64,000 nt of DNA from Formosa sediminum (GTDB taxonomy: Bacteria > Bacteroidota > Bacteroidia > Flavobacteriales > Flavobacteriaceae): assembly GCF_007197735.1 (NCBI RefSeq), contig NZ_CP041637.1, positions 1,612,001 to 1,676,000 of the forward strand, written 5' to 3'. Both the position numbers and the translations under genes were made by a program. Shown here piece after piece: positions 35,376 to 44,422 of the stretch. How positions within the stretch are numbered: the first letter of the stretch is position 1; the number at the start of each line of letters is the position of its first letter. Under the pieces are notes generated by a model that was given only the letters and a program-made list of their open reading frames with translations, did no database searches and was not told where the DNA came from.

Positions 35376-38300
35376 CTACTTCACCAAAATGCGAACCCCT
35401 TCACTATGACTACTAAATTCAGGAGCATACATACTCTGTATGGTTGTAATACCGTTACTCATTGTTCCGGCGTTATTAACACGTAAATCGTATTCAAAGA
35501 CATACACACCTTTATTTACGCTATCGAAAAAGAAATGTGTTGCGGCATCTTTAGTGCTTTGGTAATAGCCTAAACCATCTTGCCATTTGAATTTAGAAAT
35601 GACGTCTACTGGCTCTAAACCGGAGGCTCTCATATCTTTCATATGCAGAAAGTCCATATCGCGGTCTGTTCTTAAAGTGATGCGTACCCGAATTAAATCA
35701 CCCACTTTTAATGTGGTTTCTGGTTTCACCTCGGTTAAGATTTCGCCAGTATCTGTATTCGATTTTGTAAATAACTTTTTGGTTAATTGTAACGGGGTTT
35801 CTGCTGAGGTTATCGCATTTAAATCTTCAAAATATTGCCAATACAAACTTCCCCAAGCCATGCCCTTGTCTTTTTTAGTTAAAGTAACTTTTGCCAATTC
35901 TGGTGTAATCTCATCGGCCGTCCAAGTGGTTTTAAAGTAGCCTGTACCAGCTTCAACTTTAGTGTCTTTTAATTTATTTTCTGGAATAGATTGTTCGCCA
36001 ATAGTAATATCTACAGATTCTGTAACCGATAACCAGTCGCTACCTTTTAATAAAATAGCGTATATCGCATCTGTGGTAGATTTTGTGGTAGACCAACGGT
36101 TGGTCTGTTTGTTTTTCAATAACCATTTGGTTAAATTATCGATGGTTTTTGTGTCCTTTTCAATTTCAGAAAAGGCTTCAATTAATAAGGCTTGGGTTTC
36201 AATAGGTGATTCGTACCAATACCACGATGCTGTATTGGCTTTCCAATACATGCCCAATTCATCATTAGTGATAGTGTTTTCTTTTAACGATTTTATAATG
36301 GCAGTGGCTGTTTTTTCATCTCCTGAGCGCTGTGCAATTAAGGCCATTAATCCTTTATTGTATAACGAACCTTTTGTCCAATATGTTTTAATTTGAGTGC
36401 CATAATAATCGATAATGTTTTGAAGTTCTTCAGACGGTTTGTTTTCAGAATAAAAACTTCTCATATATAAATAATGCAGCTGGATGTTATTTAAATGATA
36501 GGCATCATAGTCAGGAGTGTCGTTATATTTTGCAATGTCTTTGTAAGATTCTATAAATGCTTTATCGGTATATTTAAGAGCCTTAGATAGCATGTTTTTT
36601 GAATCTTTAGTATCTACACCTAAATGTAGTAAATGTCCGAAACCGGTAAGTATATGTTGGGTGATGAATCTGTTTTCGCGTCCGCCAGCAAACCAAGGCC
36701 AAGCACCAGAACCTAATTGATTATTTTCTAGTTTTTGAAGTGTAGCTTGCATTTTAGCACTCATGGTATTCATGTCGAATAATAAACCGATACGTTTCTT
36801 TTGCTCCGTTTCACTTTGGGCATCCCGTAACCAAGGGGTTTCTTCTATTAAAATAGATTTTAACTCGTCGTTCTTTTCAAGATTACTTATTAGTGCATCT
36901 TTCGATTTCCAAAGATTGAATACTTCTTGAATTCTCGGATTAGAATTTATGATGTGACTTGCTAAGGTATTCCCATAAAAACGAGAAAATATTTGCTCGT
37001 TACAGTCAAACGGATATTCAATAATATATGGTAAGGCTTGAATGGCATACCAAGCCGGATTAGACGTAATTTCTAATGTTAGTTTATGATGTTTTAATGT
37101 TTTAGAGGTGTTGTGTTTTAATTTATCGAGTTGGAAGGTGCGCGATTCATTACTGTTTACCCACATTGATAAAGTTTCGGTAACTAACATACGGTTAGAT
37201 AACACAGGTAAAACATTTTGCTCACCATCGCTAAAGTTTCCTGCTTTGGCGACAATTTTATATAATACAGCATCGATAGTTTCTGGAATTTTAAGTGTCC
37301 AAGAGACTTGAGTATTGTTGTTGGTGTCTACACTAAAAGATTTTAAAGCATTTGTGTTTTCTAAATTGATATCTATCGGTGCATTGGTAACTGCATCGAA
37401 AAGCTGTAAAACGGCCTCTCCATTTAAAACAGTGTCAGATAAATTTGAGATTTTTGTGCTTATGGTAATAGCATCACCATGACGTAAAAAGCGTGGCGTG
37501 TTAGGCTGAACCATAAGTTCTTTTTGTGTCACCGTTGTTAAGGTTTTTACAGCACTATTCATACTCGCAGAATGCGCCAATAGTTGCAATTTCCATTGCG
37601 TTAAAGCTTCTGGTGAAGTAAAACTAAAACTGATATCACCTTCACTATTGGTTTGGAGTTGCGGAAAGAAGAACGCCGTTTCTTTTAGGTTTTTTCTAAT
37701 TTTTACGTCGTTAAATTTAGACCCGTTTTTGGTTGTAATAATAACGACGCCATTTGCTGCTTTATTGCCATAAAGTGCAGTTGCTTCAGCGCCTTTTAAG
37801 ACCTCAAGGTTTAAAATGTCTGCTTTATTGATAGTATTAGTTTCAGAAACAACGCCATCAATTATATATAGTGGCTGATTTGTATCTGAAATAGAGCCTA
37901 TTCCACGAATAGAAAATGGTACTTCCATATCTTCTATTACAGTTTCATCAATTTCCGTTTCATTGGACACAATTTCTACATCAGAGACAGATCCAGTTAA
38001 ACTTTTCTTGAGCTGTGTCCCATAACCGACAACCACAACTTCATCTAAAGATTCGCTGCTTTCAACCATTTTAATAATAAATTTATTTTTATTATCTACA
38101 GTAAATTCTGTAGTGGTGTAGCCGATATAACTTAATATAATGGTATCGTCGGGACTAGCTTCAAGGGTGAATTCACCATCAAAATCTGTTTGGGTACCTG
38201 TATTACTCCCTTTTATGATGGCGTTTACTCCAGGAAGCGGTAAACCATCGCTATCTAAAATGGTTCCTCTAATTTGTCCTTTTGGAATTGAATCGCTGTA

Positions 38301-41300
38301 TTTAGATATTTTCTTTAGTTGTATGCGATTTAAATATTCTCGATTGGTCCACTCATTTCCATTAAAACTAAAACCAAATGAATCAAGAGTATCGAAATAT
38401 TGTGGACTAACATAAAGGTTCGTTTTGTTAAAGTATAAACGCGAATATTGGGTTCCAAAAGCAGCGTTTCCCCTCCAATTATTATATGAATAATACATAG
38501 GTTTATAGGTTGCATTCATGCTCCAATCATGTCCTCTAAAAGCGTCTAAAGAGGCATCATACATACTTGCTAAAACTTCTGAAGTTACTTTTTCGCCTTG
38601 AGGTCCTGAAATATTGAAACTCCAAGTTTCTGGAGCTCCAGGTTGTATCTTATTTCTAAATGTGTTGGTCTTAATCTGTAAGTCAGTTTTAGGATAAGGT
38701 ACCTTTATAATCATGGATCCAGATTTAAAACTGTTAAAGGCAGCATAGCTATAATGAATGGCAAATCCGCCTAAATCTGTTTCTAATACTGGAATTTTAA
38801 TGGTTTTTTTGTTCTGATTTAAATGGACAATATGTCTCGCATATACTTTATAGTCTTTTTCTATTTCTAAAGTGACAACTAAATGTTTTGCTGCAGAAGC
38901 CAATGTTAGTTGTACAACATCACCTGGGTTGTAAGTAAGCTTGTCTATATTAATTTGAAATAAGCCGTGATCTGATATCGTTTCGTCATCTTCGCCGAAT
39001 ACTTCAAACGTAATTTCGTCTTTTATAGGATAATTATGTTCGTCTTTACTTTCAAAATAAGCAGTGTATTTTCCAGATTCCCATCGTTTTATTTTGTGTA
39101 ACTGAATCGATTCTCCGTTTGCCGTATTAACGGTTTCTTTTAATACAAGGTTTCCTTTTTTCCAGTTATTAGGGTTGTCTTCATTAGAATATGCATCGTG
39201 AGGAAAAAGCTTGTTAAACGTATTTTTATCAATGTCTTGATACTCTGGTGCCGCCCAAGGCCGTTCTCTTAAAACGTGACTAGGTGCTTGTAATTTATAA
39301 ATTTTTAAAGTTCCTGTAATTGGTGTAGATTGGCCGTTTAAATTAGTTGTAAGTATGCTAATTTGATTGGTTTTTGCTTTTTTATCTAATTTATTTTCAA
39401 TCTGTAATTTTGCGACAATACTGTGGTAACCAACCGAAATAGTGGTTGATGTAGATCGTGTTTCGCCATTTATATCTGTGATGTCTGCAGTGATGTGATA
39501 CCTAAATATTGGTAGAGATGCTTTATCGAAACCGAGGTCTGGAATAGCTTTAAAATTTATTTTAAATTGTCCAGAATCGTTTGTTTGCGTTTCACTGTGT
39601 ATAATTTCTTGAGATTCGTTATAAAAATGGGGATGTGTTCTGTAGTACCAATAGGGGAAATCTACCATTCTATTAACGCGGTACACGACGGTTGCATTTG
39701 TAATTTTACTTCCAGTAAAAGCAAGTGCTTCGCCATTAACTGTAATAGAATCGTTTACAGCATAGGTTTCTGTTACGGGATTAAAATGGGCTTCAAATGT
39801 GGGGCGTTTGTAATCTTCTACAGAGAAATACACGCTAGATTCCATGTCTTTATTGCTAGACTCAGAATCCATTTCTAGATAAAACTGTCCGTTTAATCCA
39901 GTACTTGGTAAGATAAATTCACCTTGCACCGAACCAAATTCATTTGTTGTCAAAGTCAGTTCTTCGACGTCATCATCGTTTGCATTATATAAGACTACAT
40001 AAACGTCTTCATTTTTTAAAACCTCGTGTTTACCATTTTTTGACTGCATTGCAATTCCTTTAAAATAGATGGTTTGTCCAGGTCTATAAATGCTTCGGTC
40101 TGTAAAAAGAAATGAGTTATAGGTTTTTTTATTAGTATCTTGATTACGTGCGTAAGCGTGATTTAAATGAAATCCATCAAAGTGTGCAGTTTCATCTCCA
40201 GTGTTAAAGATTAAATTAAAACGTACATAATCTCGTCTTGTGGTTTTAGGAATCTGTATGTTTCCAAAGGTATCTGTATACTTGGTCTCTGTTCTTTTTC
40301 TGTTGTTATTGTAGGTATAATTAATTGTGATTTTAGATTTTACAAATGGTTCGCCTGTAGTTCTATTAATAGCTTGAAAAATAATTTGTTTAGGGTTTTC
40401 CTTTTGTACAGTAGCAATATTAGAAACCTGTAAAGTTGAATATCCAGCGGTTTTTGTTTTTGTGTCTGTTGCTGCAATTAAATAGATACCATTATCAAAT
40501 TCTGGTGCAATAATTTCAGTATCATGTTCTTGGTAATCGTTTTCATTTCTTAAATTGGAGTTCCATGTTTTGTTGAATTTTAAAGTGCTAGCAAAACTAT
40601 CTTTATCTTTTTGGTTATAAAAACCTTCAAAAATATTGAGCTGATTGTGAGTGATTTTTACAGCTTTAAAGTCTAATTGATTTATGTTTTTATAGGTGAT
40701 TAAAATTCTAGATTTTGTGGATGTAGGAACGATTAATTCATGTTTAATAGCAACGCTAGGTTGCATTATTTCTGCTTTTAAAAGTTTACAATGTTCAGCT
40801 ATTTTATTGTCAGGGAATTTAGATATTATAGTATTGCATAACGTCATGGCGTCCTTTAATTTCCATCTTACATTGGCAGTAGATTCTGGGGTGTAAGTGT
40901 TTCCTTGACTTTTATAAATTTTGGCAAGTTCCAAATCGTAATAGGCACTCGCTAAGGTGTTGTTGTATATTTTACTCGACCTTTGTAATGCTTTTATTAA
41001 TAGTTCTTCTGAATCTTTAAAAACGGCTTTGTCTTTAACAAACAATAAACGTTCAATATCTACAGTTACTAAAGCCTCAGTGTTTTTAGTATTTGAATGA
41101 AACTGAATGAGATTCTGATAGATTTTTAACGCTTGAAATTCTAAAGACGTAGAGTCTTTGCTCTCTAATTTTAAGTTCGAAAATTCAGTAGCTGTATTTA
41201 ATAACTTGGTGTCTTCTAGTGTAAATTTATATGCAGGTTTTGTAATACTCCGTTCGGTGCTTTTATAAAATTTTAAAGCTTCATGACTTAATAAGTCATA

Positions 41301-41867
41301 AAGTGTTGGTCGGTACTGTTTTGAATCTTTTTGTTCCAATAAAATATCTGAAAAGGCATCTATTGGTGTTTGTTTTAAGACTGTTTCATGTGTTAGACTA
41401 TTTTGAAAATGTAACTGAATGGTTTCAAAAAGGGTATTTAAATCCCAAGTTCTAAAATCGGTTTCATCTACTTTTTCTTCAGTTTTTGTGCGATTGTAAA
41501 ACTTATAACGGTTCTGCTTAAAGTAATCCCAATATAAATTGGCCAAAATGCTTTCTAAAATATTTTTTGTGGGCGCTTGGCTTTTCAAAATTTCAGCTTT
41601 AAAATGCTTTATAATACTAAGTTGCGCATCTTCTTCGAGTACCAAAGCGAATTTACTCTTATACATCATCGACTTAATATGCTGAGGTTGATTGTTGTAT
41701 TTGATTGCAAGTTTATCAATGTTTTCAACCTTTTCTAAAGCAGATTTCGGTAATTGTGCAAGCTCTAACGTTTCGACTTCAGACCATAAATTCTCGAAAT
41801 TGGGTTGTTGGGCAAGTGCTGTTTGTGTAAAAACGATACTAAAAATTAAGTACTTTAGAGTGTTCAT
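35376..41867 (-). CDS. Giant alpha-2-macroglobulin with embedded SusC-type regulatory and TonB plug domains
   Basis: 2163 residues. Sec signal peptide (1-19, ending TALAQ), no lipobox; helical TPR-like N-terminal part (about 25-370); a run of macroglobulin beta domains (about 380-1190); then a carboxypeptidase-regulatory-like domain (about 1197-1265: RGTILDSDGLPLPGVN, TDFDGEFTLEA), the SusC box DEVVVVGYGT at 1275, and a TonB plug domain (about 1295-1385: SIRGIGS, PLYIIDGVV, GAEATALYGNKAANGVVIITTKNG). No beta-barrel follows. Next are the A2M domain (from about 1393, ETAFFFPQ...SPEALTQWKL) and the thioester domain with C1622-N-E-Q (YPFDCNEQ), then a receptor-binding-like C-terminus. The inserted pair occupies the usual bait-region position. 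Expected on the periplasmic or outer surface as a protease trap or a scaffold. Monocistronic and convergent with obgE. Confidence 0.9.
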   Translation of the reverse strand: MNTLKYLIFSIVFTQTALAQQPNFENLWSEVETLELAQLPKSALEKVENIDKLAIKYNNQPQHIKSMMYKSKFALVLEEDAQLSIIKHFKAEILKSQAPTKNILESILANLYWDYFKQNRYKFYNRTKTEEKVDETDFRTWDLNTLFETIQLHFQNSLTHETVLKQTPIDAFSDILLEQKDSKQYRPTLYDLLSHEALKFYKSTERSITKPAYKFTLEDTKLLNTATEFSNLKLESKDSTSLEFQALKIYQNLIQFHSNTKNTEALVTVDIERLLFVKDKAVFKDSEELLIKALQRSSKIYNNTLASAYYDLELAKIYKSQGNTYTPESTANVRWKLKDAMTLCNTIISKFPDNKIAEHCKLLKAEIMQPSVAIKHELIVPTSTKSRILITYKNINQLDFKAVKITHNQLNIFEGFYNQKDKDSFASTLKFNKTWNSNLRNENDYQEHDTEIIAPEFDNGIYLIAATDTKTKTAGYSTLQVSNIATVQKENPKQIIFQAINRTTGEPFVKSKITINYTYNNNRKRTETKYTDTFGNIQIPKTTRRDYVRFNLIFNTGDETAHFDGFHLNHAYARNQDTNKKTYNSFLFTDRSIYRPGQTIYFKGIAMQSKNGKHEVLKNEDVYVVLYNANDDDVEELTLTTNEFGSVQGEFILPSTGLNGQFYLEMDSESSNKDMESSVYFSVEDYKRPTFEAHFNPVTETYAVNDSITVNGEALAFTGSKITNATVVYRVNRMVDFPYWYYRTHPHFYNESQEIIHSETQTNDSGQFKINFKAIPDLGFDKASLPIFRYHITADITDINGETRSTSTTISVGYHSIVAKLQIENKLDKKAKTNQISILTTNLNGQSTPITGTLKIYKLQAPSHVLRERPWAAPEYQDIDKNTFNKLFPHDAYSNEDNPNNWKKGNLVLKETVNTANGESIQLHKIKRWESGKYTAYFESKDEHNYPIKDEITFEVFGEDDETISDHGLFQINIDKLTYNPGDVVQLTLASAAKHLVVTLEIEKDYKVYARHIVHLNQNKKTIKIPVLETDLGGFAIHYSYAAFNSFKSGSMIIKVPYPKTDLQIKTNTFRNKIQPGAPETWSFNISGPQGEKVTSEVLASMYDASLDAFRGHDWSMNATYKPMYYSYNNWRGNAAFGTQYSRLYFNKTNLYVSPQYFDTLDSFGFSFNGNEWTNREYLNRIQLKKISKYSDSIPKGQIRGTILDSDGLPLPGVNAIIKGSNTGTQTDFDGEFTLEASPDDTIILSYIGYTTTEFTVDNKNKFIIKMVESSESLDEVVVVGYGTQLKKSLTGSVSDVEIVSNETEIDETVIEDMEVPFSIRGIGSISDTNQPLYIIDGVVSETNTINKADILNLEVLKGAEATALYGNKAANGVVIITTKNGSKFNDVKIRKNLKETAFFFPQLQTNSEGDISFSFTSPEALTQWKLQLLAHSASMNSAVKTLTTVTQKELMVQPNTPRFLRHGDAITISTKISNLSDTVLNGEAVLQLFDAVTNAPIDINLENTNALKSFSVDTNNNTQVSWTLKIPETIDAVLYKIVAKAGNFSDGEQNVLPVLSNRMLVTETLSMWVNSNESRTFQLDKLKHNTSKTLKHHKLTLEITSNPAWYAIQALPYIIEYPFDCNEQIFSRFYGNTLASHIINSNPRIQEVFNLWKSKDALISNLEKNDELKSILIEETPWLRDAQSETEQKKRIGLLFDMNTMSAKMQATLQKLENNQLGSGAWPWFAGGRENRFITQHILTGFGHLLHLGVDTKDSKNMLSKALKYTDKAFIESYKDIAKYNDTPDYDAYHLNNIQLHYLYMRSFYSENKPSEELQNIIDYYGTQIKTYWTKGSLYNKGLMALIAQRSGDEKTATAIIKSLKENTITNDELGMYWKANTASWYWYESPIETQALLIEAFSEIEKDTKTIDNLTKWLLKNKQTNRWSTTKSTTDAIYAILLKGSDWLSVTESVDITIGEQSIPENKLKDTKVEAGTGYFKTTWTADEITPELAKVTLTKKDKGMAWGSLYWQYFEDLNAITSAETPLQLTKKLFTKSNTDTGEILTEVKPETTLKVGDLIRVRITLRTDRDMDFLHMKDMRASGLEPVDVISKFKWQDGLGYYQSTKDAATHFFFDSVNKGVYVFEYDLRVNNAGTMSNGITTIQSMYAPEFSSHSEGVRILVK

Positions 41868-42007
41868 AGGCGTTAGTTTATGGTAACATTGTAGAATAAA
41901 ATTGATATGAAATCAAAAACAGTTCCAAATTTTATGTTAATGGGAAAGTTATTAATTTTTAGAACGCAATATTCTTTTAATAGATTATAATTACTTTTTA
42001 AATAGAT

Positions 42008-42015
42008 TATTTTTG
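42008..42015 (+). promoter_or_regulatory. -7 box abutting the TPR gene start
   Basis: TATTTTTG matches TAnnTTTG and ends 4 bases before the ATG at 42020, again predicting a leaderless or nearly leaderless message. Confidence 0.5.
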
Positions 42016-42019
42016 GAGC

Positions 42020-42766
42020 ATGAATTGTCGTCTTTTAGGTTTTATAATCTTCACACTGTGTTTTTCGCATATTATATTTTCACAAAATAAATTTGATGAA
42101 GCACAAGCGTATTTTGAGTCTGAAAAATACGATTCGGTGATTTTAATATTAAAACCGATGTCAGAATCTACCGTACATAGCACACCGGAATTAACAGAAT
42201 TATTAGGCGATGCTTATAGTCATACTAAAGCTTGGGATTCTGCAATTACGCAATATGATATTTTAGTTAATTTATATCCCGAAGTGGCCAATTACCATTA
42301 CAAATATGGCGGCGCTTTAGCTATGAAAGCATTAACTGTAAATAAACTTATGGCCGTTCCGTTGATTCTAGAGGCGAAATCAGAATGTATTCAAGCCGCA
42401 GAATTAGACTCCAATCATATTGAAACGCGTTGGGCTTTAGTGAAAATTTATATGGAATTACCCGGCCTTCTTGGCGGAAGTACATCTAAAGCCATTACCT
42501 ATGCTAACCAATTAGAATCACTGTCGAAGGTAGATGGATATTTAGCAAAAGGTTACCTATACGACAAAGCAAACGATTTTAAACAAGCAGAACAGTTTTA
42601 TAAACAAGCAGTAGACATTGGTGGTTCGAAAACCTGTTATATGACTCTTGCCGAATTTTATTTAAATCGAGACCAGAAAGATAAAGCCATTACCGTTTTA
42701 AGAACAGGATATGTCCGTTTAAGAGCCGAAGAACTTCAGCAAAAATTAGATGAGATTACCCCATAA
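42020..42766 (+). CDS. Secreted or periplasmic TPR-repeat protein
   Basis: 248 residues: signal peptide (about 1-22, ending IIFSQ) and then five or so TPR-like helical pairs through the whole mature chain (for example AWDSAITQYDILVNLYPEVANYHYKYGGALA and DFKQAEQFYKQAVDIGG). No enzymatic motif and no lipobox. It would bind partner proteins in the periplasm. Divergent from the A2M gene (starts 152 bases apart) and 54 bases upstream of mpl in the same direction. Confidence 0.82.
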   Translation: MNCRLLGFIIFTLCFSHIIFSQNKFDEAQAYFESEKYDSVILILKPMSESTVHSTPELTELLGDAYSHTKAWDSAITQYDILVNLYPEVANYHYKYGGALAMKALTVNKLMAVPLILEAKSECIQAAELDSNHIETRWALVKIYMELPGLLGGSTSKAITYANQLESLSKVDGYLAKGYLYDKANDFKQAEQFYKQAVDIGGSKTCYMTLAEFYLNRDQKDKAITVLRTGYVRLRAEELQQKLDEITP

Positions 42767-42793
42767 ACGTTCTGAAAAACGTACTAAAACGTG

Positions 42794-42801
42794 TATCTTT
42801 A
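42794..42801 (+). promoter_or_regulatory. Candidate -7 box of mpl
   Basis: TATCTTTA, one mismatch to TAnnTTTG, 19 bases before the ATG at 42821. It overlaps the GTG at 42791, arguing that translation begins at 42821. Confidence 0.4.
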
Positions 42802-42820
42802 CGGTCTTCAAAATAAGTTT

Positions 42821-44176
42821 ATGAATGTACATTTTATAGCTATTGGCGGAAGTGCAATGCACAATTTAGCCTTGGCTTTACATAACAAAGGATATCAAGT
42901 TACAGGTAGTGACGATGAAATTTTCGAACCTTCAAAATCAAGATTGCAAGCAAAAGGATTATTACCAGAAGCTTTTGGCTGGTTTCCAGAAAAAATTACT
43001 ACAGATTTAGATGCTGTAGTTTTAGGCATGCATGCAAAAGCTGATAATCCGGAGTTGCTAAAAGCTCAAGATTTGGGACTTAAAATATACAGTTATCCTG
43101 AATTTTTATATGAGCAATCTAAAAACAAAACGCGTGTAGTAATTGGCGGAAGTCATGGAAAAACAACCATTACTTCGATGATTTTACATGTTATGCATTA
43201 CCACGATAGAGATGTAGATTATATGGTGGGTGCACAATTAGACGGTTTTGATGTTATGGTAAAGCTTACAGACGACAACGACTTTATAGTGTTAGAAGGC
43301 GATGAGTATTTAAGTTCGCCAATAGATAGACGACCTAAATTTCATTTATATAAACCAAATATTGCCTTGTTAAGCGGTATTGCTTGGGACCATATTAATG
43401 TGTTTCCAACGTATGAAAATTATGAAGCGCAATTTAAAATTTTTGTAGATAGTATTGTTAACGGTGGAAGTATAACATATAATGAAGAAGACGAAGCTGT
43501 AAAACGTGTTGTTGAAGCTTCAGAAAATCCGATTAGAAAATTACCTTATCATACGCCTGAGTTTACGGTTGAAGATGGAGAAACACTTTTAGAAACTGAA
43601 GAAGGTCCGCTGCCAATTGAAGTATTTGGAGCCCATAATTTAAATAATTTAGCAGGAGCAAAGTGGATTTGTCAACATATGGGTGTAGATGAAGATGATT
43701 TCTACGAAGCTATTGCTACGTTTAAAGGCGCAAGTAAGCGTTTAGAGAAAATAGCCGAAGGAAAAACAAGTGTAGCCTACAAGGATTTTGCACATTCGCC
43801 AAGTAAAGTAGCAGCGACAACCAAAGCGGTAAAAGCACAGTTTGAAAATAGAAAATTAATAGCGTGCTTAGAATTACATACATATAGCAGTTTAAACGCA
43901 GAATTTTTAAAACATTATAAAGGTAGTTTAGATGCTGCAGATAAAGCGGTGGTGTTTTATTCGCCACATGCTGTCGAAATTAAAAAACTAGAAGCTGTAA
44001 CTAAAGCACAAATTGCTTCGGCTTTCGAGCGAGACGATTTAATAATTTATACCAATCCAGATTCCTTTAAACAGTTTCTGTTTGCGCAAAATTTAGAAAA
44101 CTCTGCCTTATTATTAATGAGTTCAGGAAATTATGGCGGATTGAATTTTGACGATGTGAAGTCTCTGGTTAAATAG
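42821..44176 (+). CDS. mpl: UDP-N-acetylmuramate:L-Ala-gamma-D-Glu-meso-diaminopimelate ligase (murein tripeptide recycling)
   Basis: Joins recycled murein tripeptide to UDP-MurNAc, bypassing MurC, MurD and MurE. 451 residues from the ATG at 42821; a GTG 30 bases earlier is in frame but lies on the probable promoter. N-terminal Rossmann motif HFIAIGGSAMHNLA, ATP loop GGSHGKTT (109-116), the metal/ATP segment LEGDEYLSSPIDRRPKF, HINVFPTYENY and the C-terminal YKDFAHSPSKV of Mur ligases. The GGSAMHNLALAL start and EGDEY are characteristic for Mpl rather than MurC. With murB and lpxK, part of the envelope genes of this window. Confidence 0.93.
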   Translation: MNVHFIAIGGSAMHNLALALHNKGYQVTGSDDEIFEPSKSRLQAKGLLPEAFGWFPEKITTDLDAVVLGMHAKADNPELLKAQDLGLKIYSYPEFLYEQSKNKTRVVIGGSHGKTTITSMILHVMHYHDRDVDYMVGAQLDGFDVMVKLTDDNDFIVLEGDEYLSSPIDRRPKFHLYKPNIALLSGIAWDHINVFPTYENYEAQFKIFVDSIVNGGSITYNEEDEAVKRVVEASENPIRKLPYHTPEFTVEDGETLLETEEGPLPIEVFGAHNLNNLAGAKWICQHMGVDEDDFYEAIATFKGASKRLEKIAEGKTSVAYKDFAHSPSKVAATTKAVKAQFENRKLIACLELHTYSSLNAEFLKHYKGSLDAADKAVVFYSPHAVEIKKLEAVTKAQIASAFERDDLIIYTNPDSFKQFLFAQNLENSALLLMSSGNYGGLNFDDVKSLVK

Positions 44177-44245
44177 ATTTAAGAACAAAGATTGCTTTGT
44201 GTTTAGAATTAAGAATCAGCGACATAAGACTTTGTTTAAATTCAT

Positions 44246-44332
44246 CGTCATTCTCAACTTGTTTCAGAATCATATAAAGTATTGATAATGCAATGGGAGA
44301 GTGTGAGATCCTGAAACAAGTTCTGGGTGACG
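44246..44332. repeat. Imperfect 26-bp inverted repeat of a dispersed intergenic family, copy C
   Basis: CGTCATTCTCAACTTG...ATC (44246-44271) is the reverse complement, with few mismatches, of 44307-44332, with a 35-base centre. One half recurs at 35316-35345 and a more diverged version at 21615-21640. All three sit between convergent genes near terminators. Confidence 0.65.
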
Positions 44333-44365
44333 AGTACCATTACATTCAGTTTTAATAAATATAAC

Positions 44366-44405
44366 AAAAAAGCGAGATTTGGATAATTCTAAATCTCGCT
44401 TTTTT
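44366..44405. terminator. Bidirectional terminator between mpl and the channel gene
   Basis: Perfect 15-bp stem (44366-44380 with 44391-44405, core AGCGAGATTT), 10-base loop, T runs on both strands, between convergent genes. Confidence 0.9.
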
Positions 44406-44422
44406 GTGCTTAAAATATACTC

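Noticed and set aside
35962-36396. Plus-strand frames inside the A2M gene and other large genes
   Set aside because: These are antisense shadows without a family resemblance; the minus-strand frame is clearly the coding one.
37713-38279. Plug domain block as a cloning or assembly artefact
   Set aside because: It is in frame on both sides, has base composition like its neighbours, and its sequence differs from the susC at 55399, so it was not copied from it.
42791-42820. GTG start of Mpl ten codons upstream
   Set aside because: It overlaps the probable -7 box; the Mpl family starts with the MNVHFIAIGGS segment at 42821.
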